Shown: in pieces, positions 61,919 to 64,000 of the stretch
Layout of the letters: the number at the start of each line of letters is the position of its first letter
How positions within the stretch are numbered: position 1 is the stretch's first letter
NCBI RefSeq assembly: GCF_003967355.1
Contig: NZ_BIFH01000038.1
Span: forward strand, 99,045 to 163,044
Reading direction: 5' to 3'
Origin: Embleya hyalina
GTDB taxonomy: Bacteria; Actinomycetota; Actinomycetes; Streptomycetales; Streptomycetaceae
Length of the DNA: 64,000 bases
Notes under the pieces: generated by a model
The model's input: the letters and a program-made list of their open reading frames with translations, nothing else
What the model was told of the DNA's origin: nothing
Databases searched by the model: none
Position numbers and translations under genes: made by a program

Positions 61919-63805
61919 TCAGCGGTCCATCAGCGCGCGTTCCTTGGCCGCGTGTACGGCCGCGGTGAGACCGGCGATGTCGTAGGGACCGTGGTGGCGG
62001 CGGCCGTTGACGAAGAAGGTCGGTGTACCGGTCACCCCGCTCAGGTCCGCCGACTCCTCGTCCTCGGCGACCCGATCGGCGCCCAGCCGGGTGCGCAGCG
62101 CGAGGCGGAACTCGTCGACGTCCAGGCCCAGGGTGCGCGCGTGTTCGATCAGGTCGCTCGGCTTGAGCGCGTCCTGGTGTTCGAGGAGGTGGTCCATCAT
62201 CTCCCAGAACGCGCCCTGGTCCGCGGCGGCCTCGGCGGCGATCGCGGCCAGTCGGGCCCGGGGGTGTACGTCGGGCAGCGGCAGGTGGCGCCAGACGTAG
62301 CGCACGTCGCCGAAGTCGGCCAGCAGTTCACGCACGACCGGCTCGGCCCGACCGCAGAACGGGCATTCGAAGTCGCCGTACTCGACCAGCGTCACCGGCG
62401 CGTCGATCGGGCCCCGGATGTGGTCGCGATCCGGATCCACCGGCACCGCCAGGTCGACCAGGCTCTGCCCGGTGCCGAGCAGCGCCCGCGACCGGGCGGG
62501 GCGCGGCAGCGCCGAGATCACCACGGACACCAACCAGGTGACCACGAACGAGCACACCACGGCGCTGAGCACGCCGACCTTGGCCTCGTCCAACCGCTCG
62601 CCCTCGAAGGCGAGGGTCGCGATCAGCAGCGACACGGTGAAGCCCACACCCGCGATCGCGCCGCCGCCGACCACCGCGCCCCAGCCGACCGGCGGACGCA
62701 GCCGGCCCCCGCTGAGCCTGGTGGTCAGCACACTGGCGCCGATGATGCCGATCGGCTTGCCGAGCACGTACGCGAACAGGATGCCGAGCGTGACCGGCGA
62801 GGTGAAGGCCCGCGAGAGCAGCCCGCCGTCGAGCGTGATCCCGGCGTTGGCGAGCGCGAACAGCGGCACGATCACGTAGCTCGTCCACGGGTGGTACATC
62901 CGTTGCAGCCGCTCGTTGGGCGACAGGGCCGCCGCCATGCCGCGTCGGGCGGTGCGTTCCAGCTCCGGGGTCGGCTGCTCGCGGAAGGAGCGGAACAGGC
63001 CGGTGGCCCGTTCCAGTTCGGCCCGCGACGCCGGGTGGGCGATGGTCAGCAGACCGAGCACCAGACCGACCACGACCGGGTCCACGCCGGACTTCAGCAC
63101 CGCCACCCAGGTGATCACGCCCAGCACCCCGTACGGGGCACCACGTCGGATCCGCGCACCGCGCAGCAGCAGGACCACCCCGAGCAGGGCCAGCGCGATC
63201 AGCAGCGCGGATACGTCGATGTGGTCGCTGTAGGCGACGGCGATCACCACGAGGGCGACGAAGTCGTCGACCACGGCCACGGTCAGGATGAACGTGTGCA
63301 GCCGGCGCGGGAACCGGCTGCCGAGCAGGGCGAGCATGCCCAGCGCGAAGGCGGTGTCGGTGGACATCGCCGCGCCCCAGCCGTGCACGGAGGAGTCGCC
63401 CGCGTTGATCGCCAGGTAGATCAGCACCGGTACGGCCATGCCGCTGAGTCCGGCCAGCAACGGCAGGGTCAGCCGGCGCCGTTCGCGCAGCTCGCCCAGG
63501 TCGAACTCGCGCCGGGCCTCGAGGCCGACCACGAAGAAGAACAGCGTCATCAGGCCGCTGTTGACCCACTCGCGCAGGTCGAGCGCGACACCGGAGTCGC
63601 CGAGCCGGATCGACAGGTGCGTGTGCCACAACGACTCGTAGGAGTCGGCGCCGATGTTCGCCCAGGCCAGCGCGACCAGCGTGGCGGCCAGGAGAACCGT
63701 CGCGCTGCCGCTCTCGGTGCGGATGAACGCCCACCGCGCGGTGCGCGCCCCGCCCTCGTCGAGGGATTGCCCCGAGAGGCCGTCCCCGTTGCGCGGCTGC
63801 GTCAT
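61919..63805 (-). CDS. nhaA: NhaA-type Na+/H+ antiporter fused to a DsbA-like thioredoxin domain
   Basis: 628 aa from ATG 63805, with GGGGGAG upstream. Residues about 20-430 are a multi-span NhaA domain: [40 protein letters not shown], and [19 protein letters not shown] with the paired Asp of the ion site. After about residue 455 comes a thioredoxin-fold domain with [20 protein letters not shown] (CxxC) and the cis-Pro loop [20 protein letters not shown]. The fusion is known from many actinomycetes; the second domain's role is not established. It exchanges sodium for protons at the membrane. Confidence 0.95.
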   Translation of the reverse strand: MTQPRNGDGLSGQSLDEGGARTARWAFIRTESGSATVLLAATLVALAWANIGADSYESLWHTHLSIRLGDSGVALDLREWVNSGLMTLFFFVVGLEARREFDLGELRERRRLTLPLLAGLSGMAVPVLIYLAINAGDSSVHGWGAAMSTDTAFALGMLALLGSRFPRRLHTFILTVAVVDDFVALVVIAVAYSDHIDVSALLIALALLGVVLLLRGARIRRGAPYGVLGVITWVAVLKSGVDPVVVGLVLGLLTIAHPASRAELERATGLFRSFREQPTPELERTARRGMAAALSPNERLQRMYHPWTSYVIVPLFALANAGITLDGGLLSRAFTSPVTLGILFAYVLGKPIGIIGASVLTTRLSGGRLRPPVGWGAVVGGGAIAGVGFTVSLLIATLAFEGERLDEAKVGVLSAVVCSFVVTWLVSVVISALPRPARSRALLGTGQSLVDLAVPVDPDRDHIRGPIDAPVTLVEYGDFECPFCGRAEPVVRELLADFGDVRYVWRHLPLPDVHPRARLAAIAAEAAADQGAFWEMMDHLLEHQDALKPSDLIEHARTLGLDVDEFRLALRTRLGADRVAEDEESADLSGVTGTPTFFVNGRRHHGPYDIAGLTAAVHAAKERALMDR

Positions 63806-64000
63806 GCCTGCTCCCCCTGTACGTGTCCCCTGTGACGTGTCCGGCGTTTCTCGGCCGAACCGGGTCAGAGGATATCCGCCGGCGCGCGGCCGGTGATCTT
63901 CCGGGACATACCCGGCGCGGGATCGGGTCGATCCGGCGTGATCCCGCGCCACGGGCGCGATCCGCTCAGACGGAGGCGGTTCCCGGGGCCGTGGGGGAGG
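63806..64000. other. Right edge, upstream of nhaA
   Basis: 195 bp. It contains the nhaA ribosome-binding site at its left end. I see no other gene or strong element before the window ends. Confidence 0.5.

Overview
The window is very GC-rich actinomycete chromosome, most likely from a Streptomyces or close relative such as Embleya or Kitasatospora. The clues are strong G/C at third codon positions, GTG and TTG starts, ATGA-coupled operons, two GH18 chitinase genes behind TGGTCTGGACCA (DasR-type) boxes, a SAV2177/DUF574-type methyltransferase and an EthA/EthR-like pair. No rRNA, tRNA, CRISPR array, insertion sequence or phage gene was seen.

Regions 1-9.2 kb: the end of a permease, a nitrilase and an agmatinase-family ureohydrolase (a guanidino-compound module), an aldo/keto reductase, a small membrane protein, a divergent MDR oxidoreductase/TetR pair around nested inverted repeats, a methyltransferase, and a large secreted chitinase.

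Region 9.2-44.6 kb is a non-ribosomal peptide cluster. Leftward run a cobalamin-type radical SAM protein, a MalY/PatB-like PLP enzyme and an MFS exporter. Rightward runs one tightly packed operon: NRPS1 (A-PCP-C-A*-PCP-C-A-PCP), NRPS2 (C-A-PCP-C-A-PCP-TE), Asp/Glu racemase-like protein, MbtH, two Asp/Asn beta-hydroxylase-like oxygenases either side of an Ldh2-family dehydrogenase, a stand-alone LanB-type dehydratase-domain protein, a SbnA/cysteine-synthase-like enzyme, a type II thioesterase, an SDR, and NRPS3. NRPS3 has a long in-frame tandem-repeat N-terminus, a degenerate C-like domain, a threonine-type A domain and a PCP. The second A domain of NRPS1 has lost its central core and its A10 lysine, so I propose that the separate Thr A-PCP protein supplies a (modified) residue in trans, as SyrB1/SyrC do in syringomycin assembly. 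A convergent XRE-NB-ARC protein at the right edge is a candidate regulator. I know of no characterised cluster with this whole set of enzymes, but I could not search.

Region 44.6-64 kb is mixed: a VOC protein, a second MalY-like enzyme, a DUF2867-like protein, an EthA-like Baeyer-Villiger monooxygenase with a divergent EthR-like TetR, a 1.2-kb array of ~34-bp repeats, a second chitinase, an SDR, an exact 83-bp tandem array, a small hypothetical protein, an alpha/beta hydrolase, an isoaspartyl-methyltransferase-like protein, a secreted I36-type peptidase inhibitor, a cyanate operon (carbonic anhydrase, cyanase, guanine-deaminase-like enzyme) with divergent CynR, and an NhaA antiporter fused to a DsbA-like domain.
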